Shown in pieces: positions 1-14,400 of a stretch of 64,000 nucleotides of DNA. The stretch is taken from contig NC_087064.1 of NCBI RefSeq assembly GCF_963678635.1, positions 19,330,509-19,394,508 of the forward strand, read 5' to 3'. The number at the start of each line of letters is the position of its first letter. The first letter of the stretch is position 1. Made by a program: the position numbers and the translations under genes. Source of the DNA: Symsagittifera roscoffensis. Taxonomy: Eukaryota > Xenacoelomorpha > Acoela > Convolutidae. The notes below the pieces were generated by a model, which saw only the letters and a program-made list of their open reading frames with translations, had not been told where the DNA came from and ran no database searches.

Positions 1-3000
1 CCTCATTTAAATATATAATAGATAGATGATTCGGGCATTCAAAATTGGAGGCCAAATTTGCAACCCCTAATTCGATATTGGGCTGCTTAATTTAAACTCG
101 GTAAAATAACCATTAAAATCAAATTGGAAAATCGAAAAAATTCTTAACCATTGCAATATACGATATTGCTTAAACATGCAAAAACAATACGTTAAAAATG
201 CTTAAACATGGCGAGTTAGTGAAGCCCTCATTTAAATATATAATAGATAGATGATTCGGGCATTCAAAATTGGAGGCCAAATTTGCAACCCCTAATTCGA
301 TATTGGGCTGCTTAATTTAAACTCGGTAAAATAACCATTAAAATCAAATTGGAAAATCGAAAAAATTCTTAACCATTGCAATATACGATATAGCTTAAAC
401 ATGCAAAAATAATACGTTAAAATTGCTTAAACATGGCGAGATAGTGAAGCCCTCATTTAAATATATAATAGATAGATGATTCGGGCATTCAAAATTGGAG
501 GCCAAATTTGCAACCCCTAATTCGATATTGAGCTGCTTAATTTAAACTCGGTAAAATAACCATTAAAATCAAATTGGAAAATCGAAACAATTCTTAACTA
601 TTGCAATATACGATATAGCTTAAACATGCAAAAATATTACGTTGAAAATGCTCAAACATGGCGAAACAGTGAAGCCCTCATTTAAATAAATAATAGATGA
701 TTCGGGCATTCAAAATTGGAGGCCAAATTTGCAACCCCTAATTCGATATTGGGCTGCTTAATTTAAACTCGGTAAAATAACCACTAAAATCAACAGGAAA
801 ATCGAAAAAATTCTTAACCATTGCAATATACGATATAGCTTAAAAATGCAAAAATGATACGTTGAAAACGCTTAACCATGGCGAGATAGTGAAGCCCTCA
901 TTTAAATATATAATAGATGATTCGGGCATTCAAAAGTGGAGGCCAAATTTGCAACCCCTAATTCGATATTGGGCTGCTTAATTTAAACTCGGTAAAATAA
1001 CCACTAAAATCAAATTGGAAAATCGAAAAAATTCTTAACCATTGCAATATACGATTTAGCTTAAACATGCAAAATTAATACGTTAAAAATGCTTAAACAT
1101 GGCGAGATAGTGAAGCCCTCATTTAAATCTATAATAGATAAATGATTCTGGCATTCAAAATTGGAGGCCAAAATTGCAACCCCTAATTCGATATTGGGCT
1201 GCTTAATTTAAACTGGGTAAAATAACCACTAAAATCAATATGGAAAATCGAAAAAATTCTTAACCATTGCAATATACGATATAGCTTAAAAATGCAAAAA
1301 TAATACGTTGAAAACGCTTAACCATGGCGAGATAGTGAAGCCCTCATTTAAATATTTAATAGATGATTCGGGCATTCAAAATTGGAGGCCAAATTTGCAA
1401 CCCCTTATTCGATATTGGGCTGCTTAATTTAAACTCGGTAAAATAATCACTAAAATCAAATTGGAAAATCTAAAAAATTCTTAACCATTGCAATATACGA
1501 CATAGCTTAAACATGCAAAAATAATACGTTAAAAATGCTTAAAAATGGCGAGATAGTGAAGCCCTCATTTGAATATATAATAGATGATTCGGGCATTCAA
1601 AATTGGAGGCCAAATTTGCAACCCCTAATTCGATATTGGGCTGCTTAATTTAAACTCGGTAAAATAACCATTAAAATCAAATTGGAAAATCGAAACAATT
1701 CTTAACTATAGCAATATACGATATAGCTTAAACATGCAAAAATATTACGTTGAAAATGCTCAAACATGGCGAAACAGTGAAGCCCTCATTTAAATATATA
1801 ATAGATGATTCGGGCATTCAAAATTGGAGGCCAAATTTGCAACCCCTAATTCAATATTGGGCTGCTTAATTTAAACTCGGTAAAACAACCACTAAAATCA
1901 AATTGGAAAATCGAAAAAAATCTTAACCATTGCAATATACGATATAGCTTAAACATGCAAAAATAATACGTTAAAAATGCTTAAACATGGCGAGATAGTG
2001 AAGCCCTCATTTAAATATATAATAGATAGATGATTCGGGCATTCAAAATTGGAGGCCAAATTTGCAACCCCTAATTCAATATTGGGCTGCTTAATTTAAA
2101 CTCGGTAAAATAACCATTAAAATCAAATTGGAAAATCGAAAAAATTCTTAACCATTGCAATTTACGATATAGATTAAACATGCAAAAAAAATACGTTGAA
2201 AATGCTCAAACATGGCGAAATAGTGAAGCCCTCATTTAAATTTATAATAGATGATTCGGGCATTCAAAATTGGAGGCCAAATTTGCAACCCCTAATTCAA
2301 TATTGGGCTGCTTAATTTAAACTCGGTAAAATAACCACTGAAATCAATATGGAAAATCGAAAAAATTCTTAACCATTGCAATATACGATTTAGCTTAAAA
2401 ACGCAAAAATAATACGTTGAAAACGCTTAACCATGGCGAGATAGTGAAGCCCTCATTTGAATATATAATAGATGATTCGGGCATTCAAAATTGGAGGCCA
2501 AATTTGCAACCCCTAATTCGATATTGGGCTGCTTAATTTAAACTCGGTAAAATAACCATTAAAATCAAATTGGCAAATCGAAACAATTCTTAACTATAGC
2601 AATATACGATATAGCTTAAACATGCAAAAATATTACGTTGAAAATGCTCAAACATGGCGAAACAGTGAAGCCCTCATTTAAATATATAATAGATGATTCG
2701 GGCATTCAAAATTGGAGGCCAAATTTGCAACCCCTAATTCAATATTGGGCTGCTTAATTTAAACTCGGTAAAACAACCACTAAAATCAAATTGGAAAATC
2801 GAAAAAAATCTTAACCATTGCAATATACGATAAAGCTTAAACATGCAAAAATAATACGTTAAAAATGCTTAAACATGGCGAGATAGTGAAGCCCTCATTT
2901 AAATATATAATAGATAGATGATTCGGGCATTCAAAATTGGAGGCCAAATTTGCAACCCCTAATTCAATATTGGGCTGCTTAATTTAAACTCGGTAAAATA

Positions 3001-4469
3001 ACCATTAAAATCAAATTGGAAAATCGAAAAAATTCTTAACCAATGCAATATACGATATAGATTAAACATGCAAAAAAAATACGTTGAAAATGCTCAAACA
3101 TGGCGAAATAGTGAAGCCCTCATTTAAATTTATAATAGATGATTCGGGCATTCAAAATTGGAGGCCAAATTTGCAACCCCTAATTCAATATTGGGCTGCT
3201 TAATTTAAACTCGGTAAAATAACCACTGAAATCAATATGGAAAATCGAAAAAATTCTTAACCATTGCAATATACGATTTAGCTTAAAAACGCAAAAATAA
3301 TACGTTGAAAACGCTTAACCATGGCGAGATAGTGAAGCCCTCATTTAAATATTTAATAGATGATTCTGGCATTCAAAATTGGAGGCCAAATTTGCAACCC
3401 ATAATTCGATATTGGGCTGCTTAATTTAAACTCGGTAAAATAACCATTAAAATCAAATTGGAAAATCGAAAAAATTCTTAACCATTGCAATATACGATAT
3501 AGATTAAAGATGCAAAAAAAATACGTTGAAAATGCTCAAACATGGCGAAATAGTGAAGCCCTCATTTAAATTTATAATAGATGATTCGGGCATTCAAAAT
3601 TGGAGGCCAAATTTGCAACCCCTAAATCGATATTTGGCTGCTTAATTTAAACTCGGTGAAATAACCACTAAAATCAAATTGTAAAATCGAAAAAATTCTT
3701 AACCATTGCAATATAAGGTATAGCTTAAACATGCAAAAATAATACGTTGAAAATGCTTAAACATGGCGAGATAGTGAAGCCCTCATTTAAATATATAATA
3801 GATGATTCGGGCATTCAAAATTGGAGGCCAAATTTGCAACCCCTAATTCGATATTGGGCTGCTTATTTTAAACTCGGTAAAATAACCACTAAAATCAAAT
3901 TGGAAAATCGAAAAAATTCTTAACCATTGCAATATACGATATAGCTTAAACATAAAAAATAATACGTTGAAAATAGTTAAACATGTCGAGATAGTGAAGC
4001 CCTCATTTAAATATATAATAGATAGATGATTCGGGCATTCAAAATTGGAGGCCAAATTTGCAACTTCTAATTCGATATTGGGCTGCTTAATTTAAACTCG
4101 GTAAAACAACCACTAAAATCAAATTGAAAATCTAAAAAACTTTTAAACCATTGCAATATACGATATAGCTTAAACATGCAAAAATAATACGTTGAAAATG
4201 CTTAAACATGGCGAGATAGTGAAGCCCTCATTTAAATATATAATAAATGATTCGGGCATTCAAAATTGGAGGCCAAATTTGCAACCCCTAATTCGATATT
4301 GGGCTGCTTAATTTAAACTCGGTAAAATAACCACTAAAATCAAATTGGAAAATCGAAAAAATTCTTAACCATTGCAATATACGATATAGTTTAAACGTGC
4401 AAAAATAATACGTTGAAAATGCTTAAACATGGCGCGATAGTGAAGCCCTCATTTAAATATATAATAGAT
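1..4469. repeat. Satellite array, 221/225-bp monomer, 20 full copies
   Basis: Tandem head-to-tail array. Counting from the CCTCATTTAAAT motif, monomers start at 1, 226, 451, 676, 896, 1117, 1342, 1563, 1784, 2005, 2230, 2451, 2672, 2893, 3118, 3339, 3560, 3781, 4001 and 4226, with a partial unit from 4447 to about 4469. Lengths alternate between about 221 and 225 bp; the 4-bp difference is one extra GATA in AATAGATAGATGATTCGG. Monomers are highly similar. Four consecutive monomers (1563-2450) are repeated almost unchanged at 2451-3338, a higher-order unit of 888 bp. The array runs off the left edge, so its full size is unknown. Open frames inside it are by-products of the repeat. Confidence 0.97.
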
Positions 4470-5409
4470 TAACTTTCGCTTTCGAATTTCAAAGAAAAAA
4501 TTATATAGCCTAAATTAAAGCTACTTGAAACTCAAAAACAATTGATGATTGACACCGTTTCGACAAAGTTGGATCAATAAGTAAGTTTGCATTCTGCTGG
4601 GAATTCTGTTAATTGATTTCCACTTTCGAAACCAGAAGTCGATTACGTTTTAGTAGCCTTGACACTTTTGCTGTTCGATAGTGGAGTTTGCCCTCCTTTT
4701 AACAAAGGAAATAAACTGAAATTAAAAAGAAATCAAAAGTCAAATTGGGAAAAATCAAATTTGAGCTTTGAGCGTGAACAAATTTCATGACTTTCCTGAA
4801 AAAAACTAAACGAACTATCACGACCAATAAAAAGAGTATTCACTACGTTCATCGACTCTTAAAAATCAAAACCAACTGGTCGCAACTAGTTTCCCTCATA
4901 TCCAATTAACTTTAACTAGAAACCTTTTGACATGCAAATACGCAGCAGCGCTCATGAAAAAAATAAAGCAGAAAATAAAGCAATTTTTGAAGCTGCAACT
5001 GTTTACTTGGAGAACAGTTTAAATTAAAGTATAATCCGAAGGTTTCGTTTTTCTAAGCTTGTGGATCAATGAAAACTCGGCCTTCTATGGGCGCTGGTGA
5101 CTTCGACTAAGTAGATCGCGGTTATTTCTGAATGCCTCAAATATGATATGTTGATCTTGAAATCTCGATCACTTTGACCAGCAGTTTAAAATCTACATAA
5201 TCTTCGACCAAAATGAGCTACCTTTGACTTTTCAGAAAACTTTTAATTATGTTGCGAAAAAGCTGCAGAAATACGGTAAACCCAAACTGATAATCAGTCG
5301 CCGCCACACCTCTTATGGGGGAGGAAGCTAGCTTTACCCACCTTAGCCAACTGCAGTATAGTCATGTTCGTTTCCTCACTTGCGTAATGACAAAAGAGGG
5401 CGAACTAAC
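4470..5409. other. Non-coding stretch after the satellite, with a dispersed repeat copy
   Basis: No exon with acceptable splice sites and phase was found here, although it lies immediately downstream (minus strand) of the last visible anoctamin exon. Positions about 4480-4750 are a diverged copy of the sequence at 11030-11290: both share a block near TTCGAATTTCAAAGAAAAA and another near CTGTTCGATAGT followed by AAGAAATCAAAAGTCAAA. It is either the next anoctamin intron or sequence that displaced the rest of the gene. Confidence 0.6.
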
Positions 5410-8400
5410 CTGAAGGGGCATTTTCATCCTCAGAATTTCACACCACTTGAGCAGCAGATCATCAGGCGCATGACACAGTGTGAACACCAGGTCGCTCTCC
5501 TTCTGAAAACAACAACAAAAGTAATTTCTCACAGTCAACTCAACTCATAAGACATATCAGGCCAACCCCAGCATTAACAACTATTATTTTTCGCAAACAA
5601 AAACAACATGGGCCGTCCTTTAACGCTTAAGCGCCAGACTTTTTTCTCTAATTTACGAACTAGAAGCCTTTACAGCCTTGCATTGGGATGTCTTTGAAAG
5701 TTTGAAAAAGGAATCCCCCATTCATTGACAATTGGTTGGTACCAAACCCCCGAAAGAAACGAACTGATAGTTGGGTCCCTCAAGGATAATTTCCCTTAAA
5801 TAAACTTGAGACCCTATAATTTTCGTGACATAATTTATAAATTGAATTTAGGCCGAATCTGTGACAATTACAGAAAAATGGCAGGACCCAACTAACTACT
5901 ATCATATTTGAAGCTTAAAAGATTCAAATCGCGAGTTCAAATTCATCAGAATAACCGACCTGATTTGAGGTAGTTTTAAAATGAAGCAAAACAGCTATTC
6001 AATTGGAAGCCACACACAATAGTTAGCAATCAATTTAATGAAATCACAATACTGATTATTTGATAAAAAAGATCTTACAGGGCGTTGTTTTATATTGAAA
6101 TTTATCAAAAACTATTTAGTTCAAACTTCAAACCCAGCTGGAGAGTTAAAAGTTAAGTTTGAGACACCTGGATCACCAATATAGGGGATATAAAATGATT
6201 AGTGTTAACCAGATGAAAACTCAATATCGAAGTGAATTAAGAATTTTAAACAAACCTTTCGCAGTTTCTTGGAAAATGGCTGCAATACAACAAAAGGAGT
6301 GAACAGTCAGGAAGCTAAAAACTAGAACAACATACTTATTTGGAGCGTCATATAATCGTTTAGGAATATCCATCCGCCTTCAATTAAGCGCGTACAGCAT
6401 AACAAAATGACTTACGCTTTTGGCTGTGCCCAGCTATCATGAAGAAACTGTTTACTTCAAAAATTTAGCCTAGGATAAATCATGTGTTGAAATTCACTTA
6501 TAATGAAAAAAAAAAAACATCTCGCCGGCAGCCACAACAATTTCATTGGGAAAAAACAATAGCCGTTTATTATACAATAGTAATACTATACTGAATGGTC
6601 CGACCACTATTTTGACAGAAAAATAAATTCAAAACAACCTGAAAAGACGAATTAACGTTTTTTAATTCCCGTTTTGAATTTTTGGTTTTTGCTGAAGGTG
6701 TATTTTGTATAAAACAATAATATATTCTAACTTAGAGAATAATGCAAAAGTCTAAAATGCAAAAGGATAAGGGCAATTTTTCTTGACACAGCATTTCAAA
6801 AATTTGTCATTAATGAAGATTATCATGTTGTTCACAAAAGGCAACTGATTTTGCTTATCCACGCAAAATCAGTTGCCTTTTTTGAACAACATGATAATCT
6901 TGATACACAATTTTTACATGATAATCATAAACAACATGATTTTTTGAACAACATGATAATCATAAACAACTTTTTGGAATCCGAATAACAAAAAGTGCTC
7001 CAATGAGAGACATGGAAATGCAGGAACCCTTCTCAAATCTCTCCGAATAGCTGGCATAAAAAACTAATACCCTCGAACTTAACAATCAAGATGAAATCTT
7101 CAAAAAAGAAACCGAAAAAAAAATGACCGTTTTGCTTTGAAACTATTTTCTGATTGTGCCTAATTATGTTATTTCATAATAATGCTAAACATTAAGAATG
7201 CCGAGTTGATTAATAAGTTCTCCATTATTGAAGTTATGCAGAAATTTGACCACACACGTTTGACTAACCAACTAGAGGTCAGAGTTCAATTCCCTCTAGG
7301 AACATTTTATGCTTTGTAAAGACCTTCCATTAAACTTGCCACATCTTGCATTATATCACCTGTTTTATTTGAATTGAAAATTTTAACCTAGAAATTGCGT
7401 TTTTTCGGCGCGCGCTTCCCCCTCAAAAATAGTAAATTGCGCCGAAGGCTCCTTTAGAAAAATTTTAAGGTTTGTCATAGGGCAGTAACGAATTGAAACC
7501 TGTCAGCAAGGGGCGGATCTAGGATTTTCTCGAAGGGGGGCGGATTGAAAAAATTTTCGAAAATTAATTTTGTCGACCTTTGTTTTTTTAGGTCGACCAA
7601 ATTGATTTTCTGAGTCTCCTTAACCACAATAAAGACCATAATTTGACCAAATATTGTGCACCGCAGGCAAATTTTTGAAAAAAGGCCAAAAAAGGCGTTT
7701 TTACGCTTTTTAAAAAAAATGTTGACCAAAAAATCGCAACTTTTCGGCGCGCGCTTCCCCCTCAAATTAAGTATTTGTTGGCGCCGAAAGCGCCTTTACA
7801 AAAATTTAGAGGTACGTCAGCCAAAAATGGATATCTCAAAATAGTTGAAAGGGGGACCCTTTGGATCGGCAGGGGGTCGAATCACTGAGGGGGGCATCCG
7901 CACACCCCCCCCCCCCCCTAAATCCGCCACTGCTGTCAGCACAGCGAAAGGTTTCTAAAAATTGAACTGTTTTAAGCTTCCAAGCTGATGACCGGGATAA
8001 TTTCAACGCAGCTTTTCAACAAACCGCCCTGCCTCGCAAGAAAAAAATTAGCATATGCCACTGGCGAGGAGGTATCTATCAGGAAGAAGTCCCGAAAATT
8101 AAGACTTATCTGAAGTCGATACTAGACAGACAAGTACTGCAACCGATGAATGTCAGAGAGTCGATTCAGGAAGGAAGCGAACAGTATTCTCCGTCGATTT
8201 AGAGGAAACGAGCTTCATTTCTGAAGAAATCTATCATAGCCGAGGAAAATTTCATGATTCAACTGTTTCATATTAATGCGCATTGGAACTGCAGGCAACA
8301 TAAGATAAAATGTAGGGCCAACGAAAAGGCATGTAGAAATAAGACCGAAAGAGGTTTACAGAACATTTTCTCTCACATTTAATCAGATTAATCGACAATT

Positions 8401-11400
8401 GATTAGGCAAAAAGTTTTTGAGCGAACTCCAATAATTATTTGTGTTGCCTGCAGTTCCAATGCGCATTAACATGAAACAGTTGAATCATGAAATTTTCCT
8501 CGCCTATGATAGATTTCTTCAGAAATGAAGCTCGTTTCCTCTAAAACGACGGAGAATGCCTTTCAGAAAAAGGCAAATGTGAAAAAATGCTCTTTTTATA
8601 TTGAGCTGAGTAGCTAATGGTCAAATCAATGAAAATGTAAATTTGAGAAAGTTTACAGTTTGATCAGGGGCGGATTTTTGGCCGACCGACCCAAAAATTT
8701 TCTAAAAACGCCTTCGGCGCCAATTTATACTAAATTTGAGGGGGAGCGCGCACCAAAAAAACGTGATTGTTTTGTCAAAATTTTTCAAGAAATGCCCAAA
8801 AACGGCTTTTTTCACCTTTTTTTCAAAAATTTGCCTGTGGTGCAGAAAATTTAGCCAAAACAGCGTCTTTTTAGTGCTTTAGGAGAGCTCGGAAAATCAA
8901 TTTGGTCAACCTAAAAAAATGGTCGCCAAAATTTTCGAAAATTTTTCAAAAATCCGCCCCCTCCCTTCAAGAAAATCCTAAATCCACCCCTGAATTTGAA
9001 GGATATTTTGGTGGGAAGAAAATTTTCCGAATCCGAATACTACTATTTCTTTCAGGCAAAAATGAAGCGATACTCCCGCTTTAAAATAAGATGAAATATT
9101 CCACAATCGGGTTTAATTAAGTTCGGGCAAGGTGAACGCAATCGAAATAGAGCATTCCACAATTCGTCTACGCTCGACGAAAAAAGAATCTCATGCATCG
9201 GGTGATATGATGCAGAATCGAATACCAATAGCCGAAAAACAATATAGAAAATAACACAAAACTGAAATTAAATTATATCCTCGCAGCACAGATCTTCTAG
9301 ACATCAAAAATTTAATTTGCATTCCTGTGGCGTGCAAAAACTCACTTCTCGACTTTCCACGTATTTAGCTAGACGCGATACGGTCACAGCTTTTAGCCCT
9401 GCGTAGTTTGTTTTTTGTTTAGCTTTAGCGAAATCTTTAGGAGGTAACTTCTTCTCTGGGGACTGCTGTTTAGGAGCAGACTCTGCTATAGAGTCCGAAT
9501 CATCCTCACCGCACTTCTGTTAAAGTGAACATGAGGCATGAACATTCGTTACCGTTTACAAAATCACCGATACTATTTATTTGAACTTCCGTTCATTTAA
9601 AAAAAAAGTCGCTGAACCTTTTTATGACAAATCAATAGAAGCGCGCTGAAATTTGAAAACCGAAAAATTCATATTGCTTTTTTACTGCAAAAGAAACTAT
9701 TATATAGTTAAAGAAGAAACAAGTCTTAAATTTTTCGAAAAAAAACAATTTACATAGGTTTAACTTTTTGTTAGTCAGTTATGTAAATATGCACTTACCA
9801 CTTCTTTTAGCAGGAGTCCTTTGGCTAGCAGATTATTTGTGAAGAACTCTCTCGACTCCCTGTGCGTGAAATGGTCATCCTTGCCTTTACCATGACCATT
9901 CTCGCCTGCTTCAGCGTCCTTCTTGCTCCCCCCATTTCCTTTGTCTTCCTTTTTACTCGATTTTTCAACACTCGATTCTTCGTCCGACACCTGGTGCACT
10001 AGTACGAAGTCTATACGCTTCGGGATCTCATCGGCGCCAGGGAAAGTAGTGAAGCACGCCTTCAATTCTTCATCCGGAACCTGGGGAATGAACTTCAGAT
10101 TCCTTCCCGTTACCTGCGACTCTATTCCCATCTCCTGTGATGCAAACGACAATAAATAAAAGCTGTGAAGCTATTTGTGTTGAAAATCAAAGCACATTTA
10201 AACCTCTGCGAAAAAAAAACAACAATTTGGTAAGCGTAAGATAGCCCAGAATTGAGATTAAATCAAACGTTGCTGCAAAAAAAAAACACTTGATAGATGC
10301 TATTGCCGCATAAAATTCTGATATCTATAATCTAGATCTTGATTAGAAAAATGTTACGAAAAATCATCATCATGAGTAGAAGTAAATTTTTATCAACAAA
10401 AACCGTTGAAGTATGTAGGATTATCATACACCATATCATGCACCATTACCAATTGTTTGAATTGGATCAATAAATGATGACCTAAGGCTCAAACGGGAGA
10501 ATAATGTTTGTATTGTACCTGCAGATAGATTTGATAGTTTAATCTGTCGTCCAAAAGATGACGGTCTACTAATCTATATGGCTCAAAACGCGATTGCTTA
10601 TTCTGTGTACATGCACAATACTATTCCACTTGGAGAAATTAAATCTTACATGTCGACTATTAAAGCTGGTTTCATCTAACATAATTCTTTTATGGCTGTT
10701 TTGGATTATGAGCTTACAATTATTCGCCACAAAGAGCTTATAATTTTTGGCCACTACGGATAACAGCTATTCTTCCTCTGATTAAAAGTTTTCATGATTT
10801 TGATAATTTTCTTGAAAACGAGGAAGGACCGCTGATAGGCATTGAGCCAACAGCAACTTCCTTGAAAGGAAAGACGGAGACACAAGTATATTCATCTTCG
10901 CTCCCCTTAAGCCGAAAACTTTCACAGAAAAAGCAACAAATACTTGCCATTCATGAACATCGGCAACAGACATGTGCAGTCATGAATGCAAAGAAACAAC
11001 AAAAACTGACTGTTTCTTGAAAAAAAAAGAAAACTTTTTTCGAATTTCAAAGAAAAATTATATGGCCTTAAAGCCCTTTGAAATCATAGAACAATTTATG
11101 ATTGAAATTTGTTTTAAATAAAATTAGCCCAATTTGAAAAAACTGGATCAATAGACAAATCTTTTCGAAACTAGAAGTCGATCACGTTTTTCGCGGCATT
11201 TACACTTCTGCTGTTCGATAGTTGAGTTTGCCTTCCTTTTGACAAAAGAAATGCACTAAACTTAAAAAGAAATCAAAAGTCAAACCGCAAAATATCCGAT
11301 TTGAGCCTCCAACGTCAGCCTTGAAATATCCAATTTGAGCCTTGAAAACTTTGAACTATTACAAGAAAAATTGATAAATTGAGAAATAAATATTTAGTTA

Positions 11401-14400
11401 AAAGGCTAAGAAACATATCCAATTTTATTTTTCTGAAAGCGCCCATCAAATAAAAACAAGCAAATAAAAAGTACCTCCGGCTTCACAGGAGCATACATCT
11501 TGACTTCCTTTGTAGGTGCAACTACGTCATCCTCGTGCACTGCATCATGTGCATGGGGAGTGGCGTGAGGAGCAGAAGGGGTGGTCATCTCCAGGTTCAC
11601 TGCTGGGTTTACTTGAGAATGGGGAGGGGAAGGGGGCGAGTGGAGAAGCGGCTGGGCGGAGGGATTGGGCCCAGTTGTGGAATCGTGGTCGGAATCTAAC
11701 ACAAAAACACCTAATTAAGAACAACTTCAAAGCCGAATAGTAAAAAAAATAAAAACTCGAAAATGGGTTGCAATCGTCTTATCATTCAGGACCTTATCAG
11801 ATATAATTAGTTGTGCAACATTCGCTCGAAAGAAGCCTTATTAAGATAATTTATCCACGAGGGATAGGACCAAAATACGAGCTGTACAGCTCATCACGGC
11901 GAACCGCTGTTGTGCCCCTGCTTAAGAACTACATGCAATTTTTTTGGTTGCGTTTGAACATTCGAACATTCGTCCAACGTTAGGTATTTCCTTGGGTTTT
12001 TTCAGAACTACTAAGAAAAATGAAGATCAATATTTTAATGAATTTGTTTCAATTTTTATGCAGAATCTTATGCATGTTCACACAATCTCCAGCAAATGTT
12101 GCTCTTTTCTTGGTACAAATATTTCCAGCAGTTCTTAAAATACGCTCAGACGGGGTTCTTAAGATTGGAATGCAAAAAATGTTCCTCGCCAAAGTAGTAA
12201 GTCTTAAATACTTAGTATGGACAACTAAAAAAACGCAGACCAAATAGGATCGAATGTTTGCGGGAGCCTTCCAACGTTTTTCCCCGAAAGATCGTTCGAA
12301 CATTGGGTTGCACCACTAGATATAATCAAAACGAAGTGTATTATTGTTACTATTTCTCAAACTAGTGTTAATTTCGTCCTTTCCTTTCAGTGTGGCGGTG
12401 TTCTAAGCAAATTCGTCTATTTGTTGAGAAGTTTTTAATTGCAGGTGCCAAGACGATCTTGTCTTCGGAACGTGGTGGACTAGTTCTATGGGTTTTCTCA
12501 AAAAAAGTCTCGACTGAATTTTAATTGATACTTTGCTCTCTCAGTTGGTGACTAGACTCTCTCAGCGCTATCTTTTAAGTCATTGTTTTTCGGTGTTTGT
12601 ACAATAAATTACAGATAACTGGGGTAAATTACCGAACAGGGATGTAAATGTATTTAGAAAAAAAATTGATTTATTTATATGCGATAAAAACTGGATATAA
12701 CAATGACTAAGGATGGCTATAGGCCGTCACGTAACCCAAATTTACGAAGGTTTCTGGCGTGCTTTTTTTGTTTTGATCCATTATTTTCTTCAAGTAAGGT
12801 TTAAAAAAAGTTATTCATGATTAAAGCACTAATAAATGAGTATTTTTTAGAAAGTAATAGATTGCTCTACCAGATCTTGATTGGGAGAGAACGTATGCGT
12901 TAAGAGAATAGGGTATGCGTGTTTAAAGATGGTGACTCGTGACGTGGAGTGTCTTGCAACGTCCCGGTGCAGTAAAAAAATTGCCTGCAGGTGCCGACAT
13001 TGTTGTGAGTAGCTCTGGGACTGTTCCAACTGTATTTGAGTGGGTCTGGTTGTCATACACTTACTTTGATAGCAGGCATGTCGTTGCTTGTTGCTAAGTC
13101 TGAGCATAGTTTGATTTGTGGTCCAACTACTTTACGTCCACGATGAATATTTATTCTACAGATTTGGTAACCGTGGAAAAACTGAGCTGCTTTCCTGTAG
13201 TTGAAGTGTCGATTGAAGTTCCGCGAAGTGAGTTTTCGTTGCTTGCCACTGTTATGAGCCAAACGCCGAAACCGAGGTTCTCGACCAATTCAGTGGATGG
13301 CAGGAGGTATTCTTCCGCATCGCATACCTTAATCGCGACGATGCTTACTTGAAAGAGAGAATCGGCAGTCAGGAGAAATGACCGAGCTCTGTTGCACTTG
13401 ATTCGCAACATATTTGAAATCGGTCACTTCCAATACACTTCTGTAGCTGAAAGTGATCCAGGGCTGCGCTCTCCATCGCGTCTTCGGAAACGGCTAAATA
13501 TGCTTTCTCCAGTTGCCAACTCAGGGCTGCACTTTGGTAGAGTTGTGGCATGCGAACTGGTTTCGCTTCGTGGAAGGTGAAAATGGATATGACGAGAAGC
13601 TAGTGGTATAGCTAATTTCAATAAGAGGCCTGCGTCAGTAGCGATATCATCATTGAGTAGTTTTGACTCATAGTACGGAATTATTGCGTCAATTAGGATA
13701 GCTAGTGTGAGCATGTCATTTGCCTTTGCCTGTTCAGTACCTACCTATTTCTTCTGAATTGGTATTTCATAGAAAGAGTCGCGCAATGAGTAATACCAAT
13801 TTTCGCCCCATGGACTGGAATTGATGCGCCAGTGGATCCTTGTAGAAGGTATTTGAAGTATGTTTTGGCCACTTTTATTAGCAGATTTGTTCGACTTACA
13901 TTCGATTTGTTCGACTTACATTTATTTTTTTGCTGCATCAGCAGCTGGTGTTTTTTGGTTTTGGCTTCTTCGTGCGATCCTTAGTTTTGATTTAGTTTTT
14001 ATGTACGGATATATCTGCGAAAACAAATGCTCTGTCGTAGGAAAAGATTCTGATTGTGTTTGACTAGAAGAATGGGTTCCTTATTACTATGCTGTTCATA
14101 CAGCGTAAAATTAGAAAGTTTCCGTAAAAGTAAACGTTGCCAAAGAGAAGGAGTTTTAAGCCTACCCAAAGACTTTCAGAAAAGTCCCCCAAAATTAATC
14201 TGAGGTTATTATATGCGGACTGTTCCAGTTCTATTTGCCTAGTTTCGGTTTAGAATTGTATTTTCTCGTAAACGTTCTGGATTTCGGGACGTGACAGAAA
14301 AGTTATTTCTGAGCTTTCTCAAAAGCAGTCTCAACTGAACTTCAATTGACATCTTGCTCTCTCAGTTGGTTACTAGGCTCTCTCAGAGCTATCTATCAAG

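Noticed and set aside
3843-4055. 70-codon minus frame
   Set aside because: Lies wholly within satellite monomers and starts at a TTG codon.
1-4469. Regular repeats considered as a CRISPR array
   Set aside because: The 221/225-bp units are contiguous with no unique spacers, and the genome is eukaryotic.
7240-7330. tRNA-like stretch with B-box-like AGAGTTCAATTCCCTC
   Set aside because: No convincing A box or anticodon arm; may be a worn SINE but cannot be supported.
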